NCBI GenBank assembly: GCA_002839825.1
Contig: PGYU01000016.1
Coordinates: forward strand, 1-57,880
Direction of reading: 5' to 3'
DNA length: 57,880 bases
Origin: Ignavibacteriae bacterium HGW-Ignavibacteriae-1
GTDB lineage: Bacteria; Bacteroidota; Ignavibacteria; Kapaibacteriales; UBA2268
Of this stretch, positions 27,592 to 36,459 are shown in pieces (the stretch's first letter is position 1; the number at the start of each line of letters is the position of its first letter). Under the pieces are notes generated by a model. That model worked only from the letters and a program-made list of their open reading frames with translations. It did no database searches and had not been told where the DNA came from. The translations under genes and the position numbers were made by a program.

Positions 27592-29583
27592 ATGTTAAAC
27601 TGCATTATTGATAAAGTATTTTCTTCAAAAGCCTTGTGCATGAAGTTTCTTATTATATCGGTGATGCAGTTTTTCTTTTTTTACGGAAATTCTATTGCTC
27701 TCGAATCAATTGAAAACGACAGTTCGAGAGTTGTTTTCCCGACTATTTCTGTGGTTGCAACACGTGAAATTATGACACCATTGGCGGATTTTTCCGGTAC
27801 AAGTGTTATCAATTCTGATTTCATCAATAAAATCATGCCTATGCAAATTTCCGAAATATTGAATTTTACTCCCGGAATTAAAATCCGAGATTACGGTGGC
27901 TTAGGTGGAATCAAAACAATATCAATGCGTGGCAGCATGGCATCGCAAACAGTAATTATGCTTGACGGCATAAAACTTAACTCCTCACAGAACGGAATGA
28001 TTGATTTAAACGTGATTCCGGTCGCTTTGATTGACCGAATTCTGACCACAAGCGGAGGAATGTCCGCCATGCACGGGAGCAATGCAATGGGCGGAGTGAT
28101 TGATTTTGGCAGTAATTATAATATGCAATCAACTAAGATTATCACAAATTTCGGCAGTTTCGGTGAGCGCCTCGTTAGTCTGAGCGGTGGAACTAATTTG
28201 AGCGGATTAAATATTTCCGCTTTTGGGGAATATCGGACTACAAACGGCGATTATAGTCTAAATATAAATCAATACGGCAAAAAATATAATTATCATCGCG
28301 AGAATGCCGATTATTCGTGTTACTCTTTTGGGCTTATTTCCGGCTTTTCGCTTGATTCATCGAGCCATTTGCGATTTTCATCGATAACTAATATCGCTGA
28401 TAAAGGTGTGCCCGGTGCAGTTTTGCAAGGAAGCATCGAATCGCTAACTGCGCGTAGCGACGAATTTTATTCAATTTCTAGCCTGAGTTATTCTAAGCTA
28501 TTCTCAGAATCATTGCTTTTTACATCTTCGCTTTCGTATAAATATTCAGAAAATCATTTCATCGACAGCAAGTACGTGCCGCTCGACTATTCCGGCAATA
28601 CAAATTTCTATGCAAATGATTTGACTTTTTCAGGTAATTTACGATTGAAAAAAAAATATTTGGATTTGAATTTCTCAACTGAGCTATTTCATTCGCAATT
28701 GGTGGGCGATATGCTTGACAAAACTCTCGGCGGACAAGTTGACCGAAGTGGATTTTCCCTTGGATTGACATCAGAATTTCTGCAAATTTCAGACTATTTG
28801 CGAGTTGTGGCAGCTTCGAGATTGGACATGTTCAGCGATAATTCATCGGCATTGTCGCCATTTTTGGGTGTGATTTTAATGCCATTCAACGGCGTGATTG
28901 AAATCCCTATCAATATTTCGTATAATTTGCGAGTGCCATCCTTCAATGAATTGTACTATTTGAATTATGGCAATTCCGATTTGAAGCCCGAGCGTTCGAC
29001 ATCAGTGAATCTTGGTGTCAGAACTTATTTGAGCGAGCATCTCAATATCCAAAGCAATGTTTTTTACATCAACACAAGCGATATGATTCTTTCCGTTCCA
29101 AAATCGCCGGTTCAGTGGAGCGCTCAAAATGTAGGGAAAGTTGATTCTTACGGTTTTGAATTGGATTTGAACGGGATTTTATTCGATAATTTGCTCTCGT
29201 ATAGTTTTGCTTACACACGTATGAATGTGATTGACAAACAGCCCGAAACCCCAAACTATGATAAGTTACTGCCATATTTTCCTCAAGAGAGTTTCGGCTT
29301 AACTATGTTTGTAACTTATAGTGATTTCGTGCTCGGCAACACATTTAATTACTCATCTTTTGCATATTCACTGCGCGACAACAATCACAGTTCGATAATT
29401 GATAATTATTTGATTTATGATGTTTCATTGACCAAAAAATTCAATTTCGAGCAATACTCATTCCAATTGCGCCTTGATGTGAAAAATTTGTTTGATACCG
29501 AATTTGAAATCATCAAAAATTATCCTATGCCGGGCAGAATCTTCAGAGCATCTTTGCAATTCATTTACGGAGAAAATCAATGA
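27592..29583 (+). CDS. btuB: TonB-dependent outer-membrane receptor, BtuB-like
   Basis: A 663-residue receptor. After a signal peptide comes a TonB-box-like stretch (FPTISVVATR, residues about 48-57), a plug domain (ISEILNFTPGIKIRDYGG, MRGSMASQTVIMLDGIKLN, MHGSNAMGGVIDF) and a 22-strand-type barrel ending RIFRASLQFIYGENQ. The plug resembles BtuB/CirA, and the cobalamin riboswitch directly upstream of the operon makes vitamin B12 the likely substrate. Start: the ATG at 27592 is 11 bases past the previous stop; an internal ATG at 27640 (MKFLIISVMQFFFFYG) would give a more typical signal peptide, so the true start is uncertain. The next gene overlaps by four bases (ATGA). The energising ABC transporter BtuCDF is not in the window. 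Confidence 0.9.
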   Translation: MLNCIIDKVFSSKALCMKFLIISVMQFFFFYGNSIALESIENDSSRVVFPTISVVATREIMTPLADFSGTSVINSDFINKIMPMQISEILNFTPGIKIRDYGGLGGIKTISMRGSMASQTVIMLDGIKLNSSQNGMIDLNVIPVALIDRILTTSGGMSAMHGSNAMGGVIDFGSNYNMQSTKIITNFGSFGERLVSLSGGTNLSGLNISAFGEYRTTNGDYSLNINQYGKKYNYHRENADYSCYSFGLISGFSLDSSSHLRFSSITNIADKGVPGAVLQGSIESLTARSDEFYSISSLSYSKLFSESLLFTSSLSYKYSENHFIDSKYVPLDYSGNTNFYANDLTFSGNLRLKKKYLDLNFSTELFHSQLVGDMLDKTLGGQVDRSGFSLGLTSEFLQISDYLRVVAASRLDMFSDNSSALSPFLGVILMPFNGVIEIPINISYNLRVPSFNELYYLNYGNSDLKPERSTSVNLGVRTYLSEHLNIQSNVFYINTSDMILSVPKSPVQWSAQNVGKVDSYGFELDLNGILFDNLLSYSFAYTRMNVIDKQPETPNYDKLLPYFPQESFGLTMFVTYSDFVLGNTFNYSSFAYSLRDNNHSSIIDNYLIYDVSLTKKFNFEQYSFQLRLDVKNLFDTEFEIIKNYPMPGRIFRASLQFIYGENQ

Positions 29584-30500
29584 GACACTTTTTTTCAATA
29601 ATATTATTCATTTTTATACCTTTTATGTTGTTTTCGCAGGAATATGAGCAGGGCTTCATTGATACTGTTTATCAATTCACTCCCGGCGTTTATATTGAAG
29701 AAGTAGATTGGCAAAGTCATTTCCCACAAAATATTTTCGGACAGCCCTCAGATAAAGCAACTATACAAGTTCCGGCTTCAGCCACAGCAGATGTGCTTCC
29801 GTTTGGTATTGGTGGCGAAATCATAGTCGGTTTCAAGGGTAAAGCTTTGTTTAACGGTCCGGGCTATGATTTCATAATCTTTGAAAATGCCTTTTTGAAC
29901 CCGATAAATAAAGGGATTTTCGCTGAACCTGCAAAGGTTGCTGTTAGTCAAGATGGAATTAATTTTATCGAATTCCCCTACGATACTGAGACTTTGGAAG
30001 GCTTGGCTGGATTAACTCCCGTTATCGGTACTAAAGACCCATTCATTCATCCTGCATGTGGTGGCGACGCTTTCGATTTAGATGACGTTGGCTTGTCCTT
30101 CATCACTCATATTAAACTCACAGATTTTACGGACATCATCTTAACATTGGACACTAAACATAAATATTATAATCCCGAACATATTCTCTCAGGATTTGAT
30201 TTGGACGCAGTTTCAGCCCGTTATTTAGCTGATGCATCATTGGCAAGTATTATTCAATATGATAATAAATATGATTTTACGATTCACTCTAACTATGACT
30301 ATATTCAAGTGATTAGCAATGAATCTAATATTAATTTAATTGCATCTGTTTTTGATATATTCGGTCGCAAAATGAATTCTCACAATTTTAGTGATTATTT
30401 GCAAATTCCGATTAGCGGCTTCAGTTCAGGAATTTATTTAATGCAAATATCAGATTCACATGGTCAAATTCTATCAATTTACAAATTTGTCAAATTATGA
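29580..30500 (+). CDS. Secreted protein with T9SS tail in the B12 uptake operon
   Basis: A 306-residue protein with a signal peptide (to about residue 19, LFSQ). The central beta-rich domain is marked by GFKGKALFNGPGYDFIIFEN, PAKVAVSQDGINFIEFPYD and GGDAFDLDDVGL. I recall similar domains in cell-surface proteins beside BtuB genes of other phyla, but cannot name the family with certainty. The last 75 residues form a T9SS sorting domain (VFDIFGRKMNSHNF, SGIYLMQISDSHG). It overlaps the BtuB-like gene and the next lipoprotein gene by four bases each, so translation is coupled. A surface accessory role in corrinoid capture is likely from context. Confidence 0.82.
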   Translation: MRHFFSIILFIFIPFMLFSQEYEQGFIDTVYQFTPGVYIEEVDWQSHFPQNIFGQPSDKATIQVPASATADVLPFGIGGEIIVGFKGKALFNGPGYDFIIFENAFLNPINKGIFAEPAKVAVSQDGINFIEFPYDTETLEGLAGLTPVIGTKDPFIHPACGGDAFDLDDVGLSFITHIKLTDFTDIILTLDTKHKYYNPEHILSGFDLDAVSARYLADASLASIIQYDNKYDFTIHSNYDYIQVISNESNINLIASVFDIFGRKMNSHNFSDYLQIPISGFSSGIYLMQISDSHGQILSIYKFVKL

Positions 30501-31591
30501 TTTATAAATTAATTTCGCTTGTATTAATCATTTTGGGTGTAGCCTCATGCGTGAAAACACCGAGTAATCCTGCAATTTCGGAAGAAATCGAGGTGAATTA
30601 TGGTGATTGTCTCGTTCTGTGCGAAGGTTTGATGGGCTATGATAATTCGGAAATTACATATATTAATACCGCTTCGGGAAAGACAGTCGTTGAAGCATAT
30701 TCGCAAAGCAATGTCGGGTTTCGCTTGGGCGATACCGCAAACGACATTATAATCGAAAATGATACAATATATATATCCTCCACAATCGGGAATTTTATTG
30801 AAGTCATAAATCTTAAGAATTTAAAAACGATTAAAAGAATTAATCTTCCTGAAAATTCTGGACCTCGTAAAATGGAAATTGATTCTAAATATATTTACTG
30901 CACATTGCTGTTTGAAAGCAAAGTCGCATTGATTGAGCGCTCAATACTGGAATTCACGGGGCAATTGATTGATGTTGGTCCGCAACCCGAAGGGATTTGT
31001 CTCGGAAGTGCAGGAATAGTTTACGTTGCCAATTCAGCTTATGGAGATTTCAACGCTAATCACGAGTATGCGAGAACGATTTCAGTGATTGATGCAATTA
31101 CAAAAACGGAAGTTAATAAAATCGAAATCGGTCCAAATGTCTGCGAAGTAGTCTATAATCCGAAAAATCAAATGCTTTATGCTGCATATTATAACTTACC
31201 ATCATTAACTGATTCACTCGGTGGCATTGTAGAAATCAACACATCGGATAACTCAATTGGGCGACATTGGCGATGCAATCCTTTCAGATTGTCGCTGTCA
31301 ATTCAGGGTGATTCATTGTTTTTTATTGACCAAAAGCGCTCTGACAAGACTAAAACCAACGCTGCTGTATCATTTGTAGCTTTACAAAGCGGAAATTATG
31401 GAAATTTAATCACCACTGATAATAATGATATAATTTATGCACTTTCGGTTTCGCCAATTGATGGCTCTATTTGGGTTGGGAATGCTAAAAATCACCAATC
31501 AAACGGCATCTTATCTCAAATTAATGGAAATAGCTTGACCCGAAATATTCCGGTCGGTCTAAACCCCAATTGCATTGCTTTTGTCCGGTGA
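30497..31591 (+). CDS. BtuG-like beta-propeller lipoprotein
   Basis: A 364-residue lipoprotein; lipobox GVASC with Cys18. The mature part is a YncE-type beta-propeller (repeats such as DIIIENDTIYISSTIGNFIEV, GPRKMEIDSKYIYCTLLF, GPQPEGICLGSAGIVYVANS, GPNVCEVVYNPKNQMLYAAY). In Bacteroides, BtuG is a seven-bladed propeller lipoprotein that binds B12 on BtuB; this gene has the same architecture and sits in a riboswitch-controlled btuB operon, so the same role is proposed. It is coupled to the upstream gene by ATGA overlap. Its 3' end overlaps the convergent M50 gene by 33 bases. Conserved BtuG ligand residues cannot be checked here. Confidence 0.82.
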   Translation: MIYKLISLVLIILGVASCVKTPSNPAISEEIEVNYGDCLVLCEGLMGYDNSEITYINTASGKTVVEAYSQSNVGFRLGDTANDIIIENDTIYISSTIGNFIEVINLKNLKTIKRINLPENSGPRKMEIDSKYIYCTLLFESKVALIERSILEFTGQLIDVGPQPEGICLGSAGIVYVANSAYGDFNANHEYARTISVIDAITKTEVNKIEIGPNVCEVVYNPKNQMLYAAYYNLPSLTDSLGGIVEINTSDNSIGRHWRCNPFRLSLSIQGDSLFFIDQKRSDKTKTNAAVSFVALQSGNYGNLITTDNNDIIYALSVSPIDGSIWVGNAKNHQSNGILSQINGNSLTRNIPVGLNPNCIAFVR

Positions 31592-32320
31592 TTTCTTTAC
31601 CAGCACAAATTTAAAACTCAGATAAATAATATAAACCGAGAAAGCTAAAATTGTAAATGCCCAAAACCAATGGGGCAGAAGCAAGTTTTCAGCAATTACT
31701 TGAGTATCAGAGAAGTTTTGTTGTCCATCAACTACTGCTCCCTTTGAAAACAAATATCCGATTCCTTGGTACATGCTTGCAAATGCCTGAACAGCGAGCA
31801 ACTGTAATGTGATGGTTTTGACAATATCTTTGCCTTTGAAAGCTATAAAAGTGATAATTACCGAAAAGAGGAGAATCATTACGAAACCAAACCCGAACCA
31901 TGGACGTACCCACAGCAATGTAGAAATTATTAGGAAAAAATTCAATGAGTAAAGTGCAATTTCAGTGCTTCGCTTCTTAGTCGATGCTACTAAGAACAGA
32001 GCTCCGGCGATTGTCGGACCTATCGGACCTGCCGCTGCTACCAATGCATTGCCAAAATTCCCCAAGAACAATGATGAATAGCTGAATTGGGCGTAACCCG
32101 AGCCATTAGGAAAAATCACCAGCTTATTGAAACTTGCACCTAAAATGAGTGCCATTAATCCATGAGCTAATTCATGAAACCAAGTACCCAAGATAGTGAA
32201 AGGATATAGTATCATGTTCCCGAAAGGCACATTCCATAATATAATGGTGAGTAAGCCGAAAGCCATTACACCATAAATTGATTTATTTGTTTGAGATTTT
32301 ACTATTTCTTGATTCGTCAT
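31559..32320 (-). CDS. M50B-type membrane metalloprotease-like protein
   Basis: A 253-residue protein with about six or seven membrane segments and an HELAH zinc motif at residues 49-53 (TWFHELAHGLMALILGASF), typical of the Peptidase_M50B group distantly related to site-2 proteases. NGSGYAQFSY follows the motif, as in that family, and an asparagine- or aspartate-bearing third ligand is not obvious. Substrate unknown; in this family catalytic activity is often unproven. It is convergent with, and overlaps by 33 bases, the BtuG-like gene, and is divergent from uvrB. Confidence 0.82.
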   Translation of the reverse strand: MTNQEIVKSQTNKSIYGVMAFGLLTIILWNVPFGNMILYPFTILGTWFHELAHGLMALILGASFNKLVIFPNGSGYAQFSYSSLFLGNFGNALVAAAGPIGPTIAGALFLVASTKKRSTEIALYSLNFFLIISTLLWVRPWFGFGFVMILLFSVIITFIAFKGKDIVKTITLQLLAVQAFASMYQGIGYLFSKGAVVDGQQNFSDTQVIAENLLLPHWFWAFTILAFSVYIIYLSFKFVLVKKSPDKSNAIGV

Positions 32321-32392
32321 TAATATTTTATTCCTTATTTTTATAAGTTTTGACGTACTAATTTAATAAAATTTCTTTGAATCGAGAAAATT

Positions 32393-34435
32393 ATGAATAC
32401 ATTCAAGTTGAATTCGAGTTATAAACCTGCCGGTGACCAACCCAAAGCTATTCGAGAGCTGATTGAAGGGCTCGAAAGAGGGGACAAATACCAGACTTTG
32501 CTCGGTGTCACGGGCTCAGGTAAGACATTTACTATGTCTAATGTGATTCAGCATGTACAGAAGCCAACTTTGGTGATTTCGCCAAATAAGACTTTGGCTG
32601 CTCAGTTATATGCCGAATTCAAATCCTTTTTCCCCGAAAATGCGGTAGAATTCTTCATTTCCTACTATGATTATTACCAACCTGAAGCATATATCTCCAA
32701 ATCCGATACATACATTGAAAAGGATTTTGCTATCAACGATGAAATTGACAGGCTGAGGCTCAAAGCTACAAGTAGTCTTGTAGAAGGCAGACGTGACATA
32801 ATCATAGTTGCTTCGGTCAGTTGCATTTATAGTATCGGCAAAAAAGAAGATTTTGAGAAATTCCTGTTCCAAATGCGGAAAGGAATGTTTTTGCCACGGC
32901 AAAAGCTGCTTTATAAGCTGTCTGAGCTTCATTACGAACGTAACGATTTTGATTTTAAGCGTGGCAATTTCCGAGTTCGTGGTGATATTATTGACATTGT
33001 CCCTGCTTACGAGTCGGATTTGGGCTATAGGATTGAATTATTCGGAGATGAAATTGACAAAATTTCGACAATCGAAGTCAGTACAGGCAAGGTCTTAACT
33101 ATAGAAAATGAAGTAACGCTTCATCCTGCGAAACTATTCGTAACGCCCGAAGATAGATTAACTGTGGCTATGCAATTCATTCGTGATGAATTAGCAGAGC
33201 GATTAAAAGAGCTTCGATTGCAAGATAAATATTTCGAAGCACAACGCTTGGAGCAAAGAACCATGTTTGACCTTGAAATGATGAAGGAAGTCGGCTATTG
33301 CTCGGGTATCGAAAACTATTCAATGCATCTGACCGGCAGAACTTTTGGCGAAAGACCGCACTGTATATTCGACTTTTTCCCCGAAGATTATTTATTGATA
33401 ATTGATGAAAGTCACGTTTCTGTGCCACAGGTTCGGGGAATGTATAATGGTGACCGCTCGCGTAAAACGAGTTTGGTCGAGCATGGTTTCCGCTTGCCAT
33501 CGGCTATCGAAAACCGACCCTTGAGGTTTGACGAATTCGAATCATTGATTAATCAAGTCGTATTTGTCAGTGCAACTCCTTCAGATTTTGAATTGGAAAA
33601 ATGCGAGGGAGTTGTGGTTGAGCAAGTTATCCGCCCAACAGGATTGCTCGACCCGCAAATTTCAGTTCGCCCGATTAAGACACAAATTGATGATTTATTG
33701 GCTGAAATACGAATCCGAGTCGTTAAAAAAGAGAGAGTGTTGGTGACGACACTTACTAAACGCATGGCTGAAGATTTGACCGATTATCTTAAAAATCTAA
33801 ATATTCAAGTGGCTTATATTCATTCCGATGTAGATTCTCTCGAGCGCGTGGAAATCATTCGCAATTTGCGTTTGGGGCATTTTGATGTTTTAGTTGGGGT
33901 GAATCTTTTGCGTGAAGGGCTCGATTTGCCTGAAGTATCGCTTGTTGCCGTGCTGGACGCTGATAAAGAGGGTTTTTTGCGTAGTCAGACATCACTATTG
34001 CAAATTGCAGGGCGTACAGCGCGAAATGTTGATGGTTTGGTGATTCTCTACGCCGATAAATTGACTAAATCCATCAATCATCTAATTTCCGAGACTAATC
34101 GCCGCAGACAGCTGCAAACCGAATATAATACTTTGCATGGAATCAATCCGACCACAGTTTACAAATCATTGGAAGAAATTCTATCCTCAACTTCCATTGC
34201 TGATATTCATCACCCAGCAGTTGGGAGGATTAGCAAATCTGCAAATAGCAATGAAGTGAAAATCGCTGCCGAACCGGTTGTTAAATTCATGTCGAAAGAG
34301 CAAAAGAAAGATGTATTGAACCAAATGTTTGCACAAATGAAAGAATCCGCCAAAAACTTAGATTTCGAGCGTGCCGCCGAATTGAGAGATGAGATCAATA
34401 CACTCAAAAACGATTGGCAAATAGACTCAGATTAG
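32393..34435 (+). CDS. uvrB: Excinuclease ABC subunit B
   Basis: DNA-damage verification helicase of nucleotide excision repair, 680 residues (family usually 660-680). Walker A is GVTGSGKTFT (residues about 39-48), and the beta-hairpin region is VEFFISYYDYYQPEAYI with the conserved tyrosines. DEAD-type motif II reads LIIDESHVSVPQ, followed by VNLLREGLDLPEVSLVAVLDADKEGFLRS and QIAGRTARN. The C-terminal UVR motif (MKESAKNLDFERAAELRDEI), which contacts UvrC, is intact. Cytoplasmic. It stands alone, and its end overlaps the convergent acetoacetyl-CoA synthetase gene by nine bases. Confidence 0.98.
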   Translation: MNTFKLNSSYKPAGDQPKAIRELIEGLERGDKYQTLLGVTGSGKTFTMSNVIQHVQKPTLVISPNKTLAAQLYAEFKSFFPENAVEFFISYYDYYQPEAYISKSDTYIEKDFAINDEIDRLRLKATSSLVEGRRDIIIVASVSCIYSIGKKEDFEKFLFQMRKGMFLPRQKLLYKLSELHYERNDFDFKRGNFRVRGDIIDIVPAYESDLGYRIELFGDEIDKISTIEVSTGKVLTIENEVTLHPAKLFVTPEDRLTVAMQFIRDELAERLKELRLQDKYFEAQRLEQRTMFDLEMMKEVGYCSGIENYSMHLTGRTFGERPHCIFDFFPEDYLLIIDESHVSVPQVRGMYNGDRSRKTSLVEHGFRLPSAIENRPLRFDEFESLINQVVFVSATPSDFELEKCEGVVVEQVIRPTGLLDPQISVRPIKTQIDDLLAEIRIRVVKKERVLVTTLTKRMAEDLTDYLKNLNIQVAYIHSDVDSLERVEIIRNLRLGHFDVLVGVNLLREGLDLPEVSLVAVLDADKEGFLRSQTSLLQIAGRTARNVDGLVILYADKLTKSINHLISETNRRRQLQTEYNTLHGINPTTVYKSLEEILSSTSIADIHHPAVGRISKSANSNEVKIAAEPVVKFMSKEQKKDVLNQMFAQMKESAKNLDFERAAELRDEINTLKNDWQIDSD

Positions 34436-36385
34436 AGCTCTAATTTTTTCAAATTGCAATAATGAATCTTGATTGGCGATTGAAGTCTTATTTTTGACTT
34501 CAATTCCCGTAAGAACGTTTAAGACTGCAAGTTCTACTTTTTTCCCGTTTAAAGTGACCGGCACTTCAGAAATTTGATGAATTATTTTGGGTATATGTCG
34601 TGCTGTTAAATTTGTCTTAATCTCGGTTTGGATTTTATTGACCAATTCTGTAGTCAATTCACCATCGTTTTTCAGCACAACAAAAAGTACGATTTCTACA
34701 TCATTTTCCTTTGGCAACCCGATAACAATCGAGTCAGAAATTTCGTCCATCGCTTCTACGATTCTGTAAATTTCCGAGGTTCCGATGCGAACTCCTCCGG
34801 GATTTAAAGTAGCGTCCGACCTGCCATGCACGATGATACCACCATTTTCGGTAATGGTGATGAAATCGCCATGATGCCAAACTCCGGGGAATGTCTCAAA
34901 ATATGCGGCTTCGTACTTCTCATCGTCTGTATCATTCCAGAAGTAAACAGGCATTGATGGAAATGGTGCCGTGCAAACAAGTTCGCCTTTGCTATCCAAA
35001 ACAGCTTTACCGTTTTCGTCCCAAGCTTCTACTTTCATTCCTAAACCGCGACATTGGATTTCTTCAGAATAAACGGGTAAATTTGGATTTCCTAGCATGA
35101 AACATGAAATAATATCTGTACCACCGGAAATTGACGACAAACGCACATTAGATTTGACATTCGAGTAAACCCACTCAAAATTATCCTTAGAAAGTGGCGA
35201 GCCGGTGGACAATATTGTTTTCAATTCCGATAATTTAAAACTTTTAGACGGCTTTATTCCGGCTTTTTGACACGCACTTAAAAATTTCGGACTTGTGCCA
35301 AATACGCTTATTCCTTCTTCTTGAGCCATTTTCCACATTACATTCAAGTCCGGATAGGAGGGACTACCGTCATAAAGTACGACTGTGGCGCCAACACTCA
35401 ATGAGCTAACAAGCCAATTCCACATCATCCAACCACAAGTGGTGAAATAGAAAATTTTGTCCATATCTGTCAAATTCGTGTGTAATACCAATTCCTTCAT
35501 ATGCTGGAGCAAAGTGCCACCGGCTCCATGAACGATACATTTTGGGACGCCCGTTGTGCCTGACGAATACATTATATATATAGGATGGTCAAATTCGGAC
35601 ATTTCAAATTCAATTTCACCTGCTTTATTATCAAGCAGCTTATCCCAAGAGATATAGTCAAAGCCGTTTATATCAGCATTAATTTGATTGATTAGGACAA
35701 TTTTCTTAGTTTGGTCGAGTTTCAGGTGAATTTCATTGAGATTTTCAGCTAATGAAATTGTCTTGCCGTTGTATTTATAGCCGTCAACTGCAATCAGAAC
35801 CTTTGGTTCCACTTGTGAGAATCTGTCAACTACCCCGTTAACTCCAAAATCGGGTGAAGTGGACGTCCAAATTGCACCAATTGAAATCGTAGCCAACATT
35901 GCTATGATTGCTTGTGGATTGTTGCTGATATAACCTGCAACTCTGTCGCCTTTGCCAACACCAAGGGCTTTCAATCCTAAGGCACATTTCGCGGTCTTTT
36001 CGTACAATTGTCCATAAGTCATGTAAATCGGCTTGGAGTCCTCGGAATAATATGCAATTGCTATTTCGCTATCGCGGAATTTGAGCAGATTTTCAGCAAA
36101 GTTGAATCTTGCACCCTTAAACCATCTATAGTTTCGGATATCTGAATCCGGCAATGCAGAATTAATTTTCGAGATTACGCTTTTGTAGGGCTGCTCGGAG
36201 ATTACATCCATAAATTGCCAAATGTCCTCCCAGAAATTTGCAATGTATTTTATTGACCAATCGTATAGTTCGTGGTACGAACTGAGCTTTAATCCATATT
36301 TCAAATTAACGAAATTTATGAATTGGGTCATATTGGATTCATTTATATTCTCACCGGCAGGTGTCCACAAAGCTTGCTTTTTCAT
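34427..36385 (-). CDS. aacS: Acetoacetyl-CoA synthetase
   Basis: Adenylate-forming ligase that converts acetoacetate, ATP and CoA to acetoacetyl-CoA. At 652 residues it matches AacS length. Motifs: N-terminal MTQFINFVNLKYGL-YHELYDWSI, the AMP-binding signature YSSGTTGVPKCIVHGAGG, GGTDIISCFMLGNP, and HGRSDATLNPGGVRIGTSEIY. The C-terminal catalytic lysine is in VTLNGKKVELAV, where AacS differs from acetyl-CoA synthetase. It links to the hpd/hmgA genes 3 kb away, whose pathway yields acetoacetate, but it is on the opposite strand and transcribed separately. Confidence 0.94.
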   Translation of the reverse strand: MKKQALWTPAGENINESNMTQFINFVNLKYGLKLSSYHELYDWSIKYIANFWEDIWQFMDVISEQPYKSVISKINSALPDSDIRNYRWFKGARFNFAENLLKFRDSEIAIAYYSEDSKPIYMTYGQLYEKTAKCALGLKALGVGKGDRVAGYISNNPQAIIAMLATISIGAIWTSTSPDFGVNGVVDRFSQVEPKVLIAVDGYKYNGKTISLAENLNEIHLKLDQTKKIVLINQINADINGFDYISWDKLLDNKAGEIEFEMSEFDHPIYIMYSSGTTGVPKCIVHGAGGTLLQHMKELVLHTNLTDMDKIFYFTTCGWMMWNWLVSSLSVGATVVLYDGSPSYPDLNVMWKMAQEEGISVFGTSPKFLSACQKAGIKPSKSFKLSELKTILSTGSPLSKDNFEWVYSNVKSNVRLSSISGGTDIISCFMLGNPNLPVYSEEIQCRGLGMKVEAWDENGKAVLDSKGELVCTAPFPSMPVYFWNDTDDEKYEAAYFETFPGVWHHGDFITITENGGIIVHGRSDATLNPGGVRIGTSEIYRIVEAMDEISDSIVIGLPKENDVEIVLFVVLKNDGELTTELVNKIQTEIKTNLTARHIPKIIHQISEVPVTLNGKKVELAVLNVLTGIEVKNKTSIANQDSLLQFEKIRALI

Positions 36386-36459
36386 TACATCTCACATTAG
36401 TTTAACGTTTTGAATGACGTGAAACGATACTGAGTATTGAAAAGGAAAAAATTTGCTGT

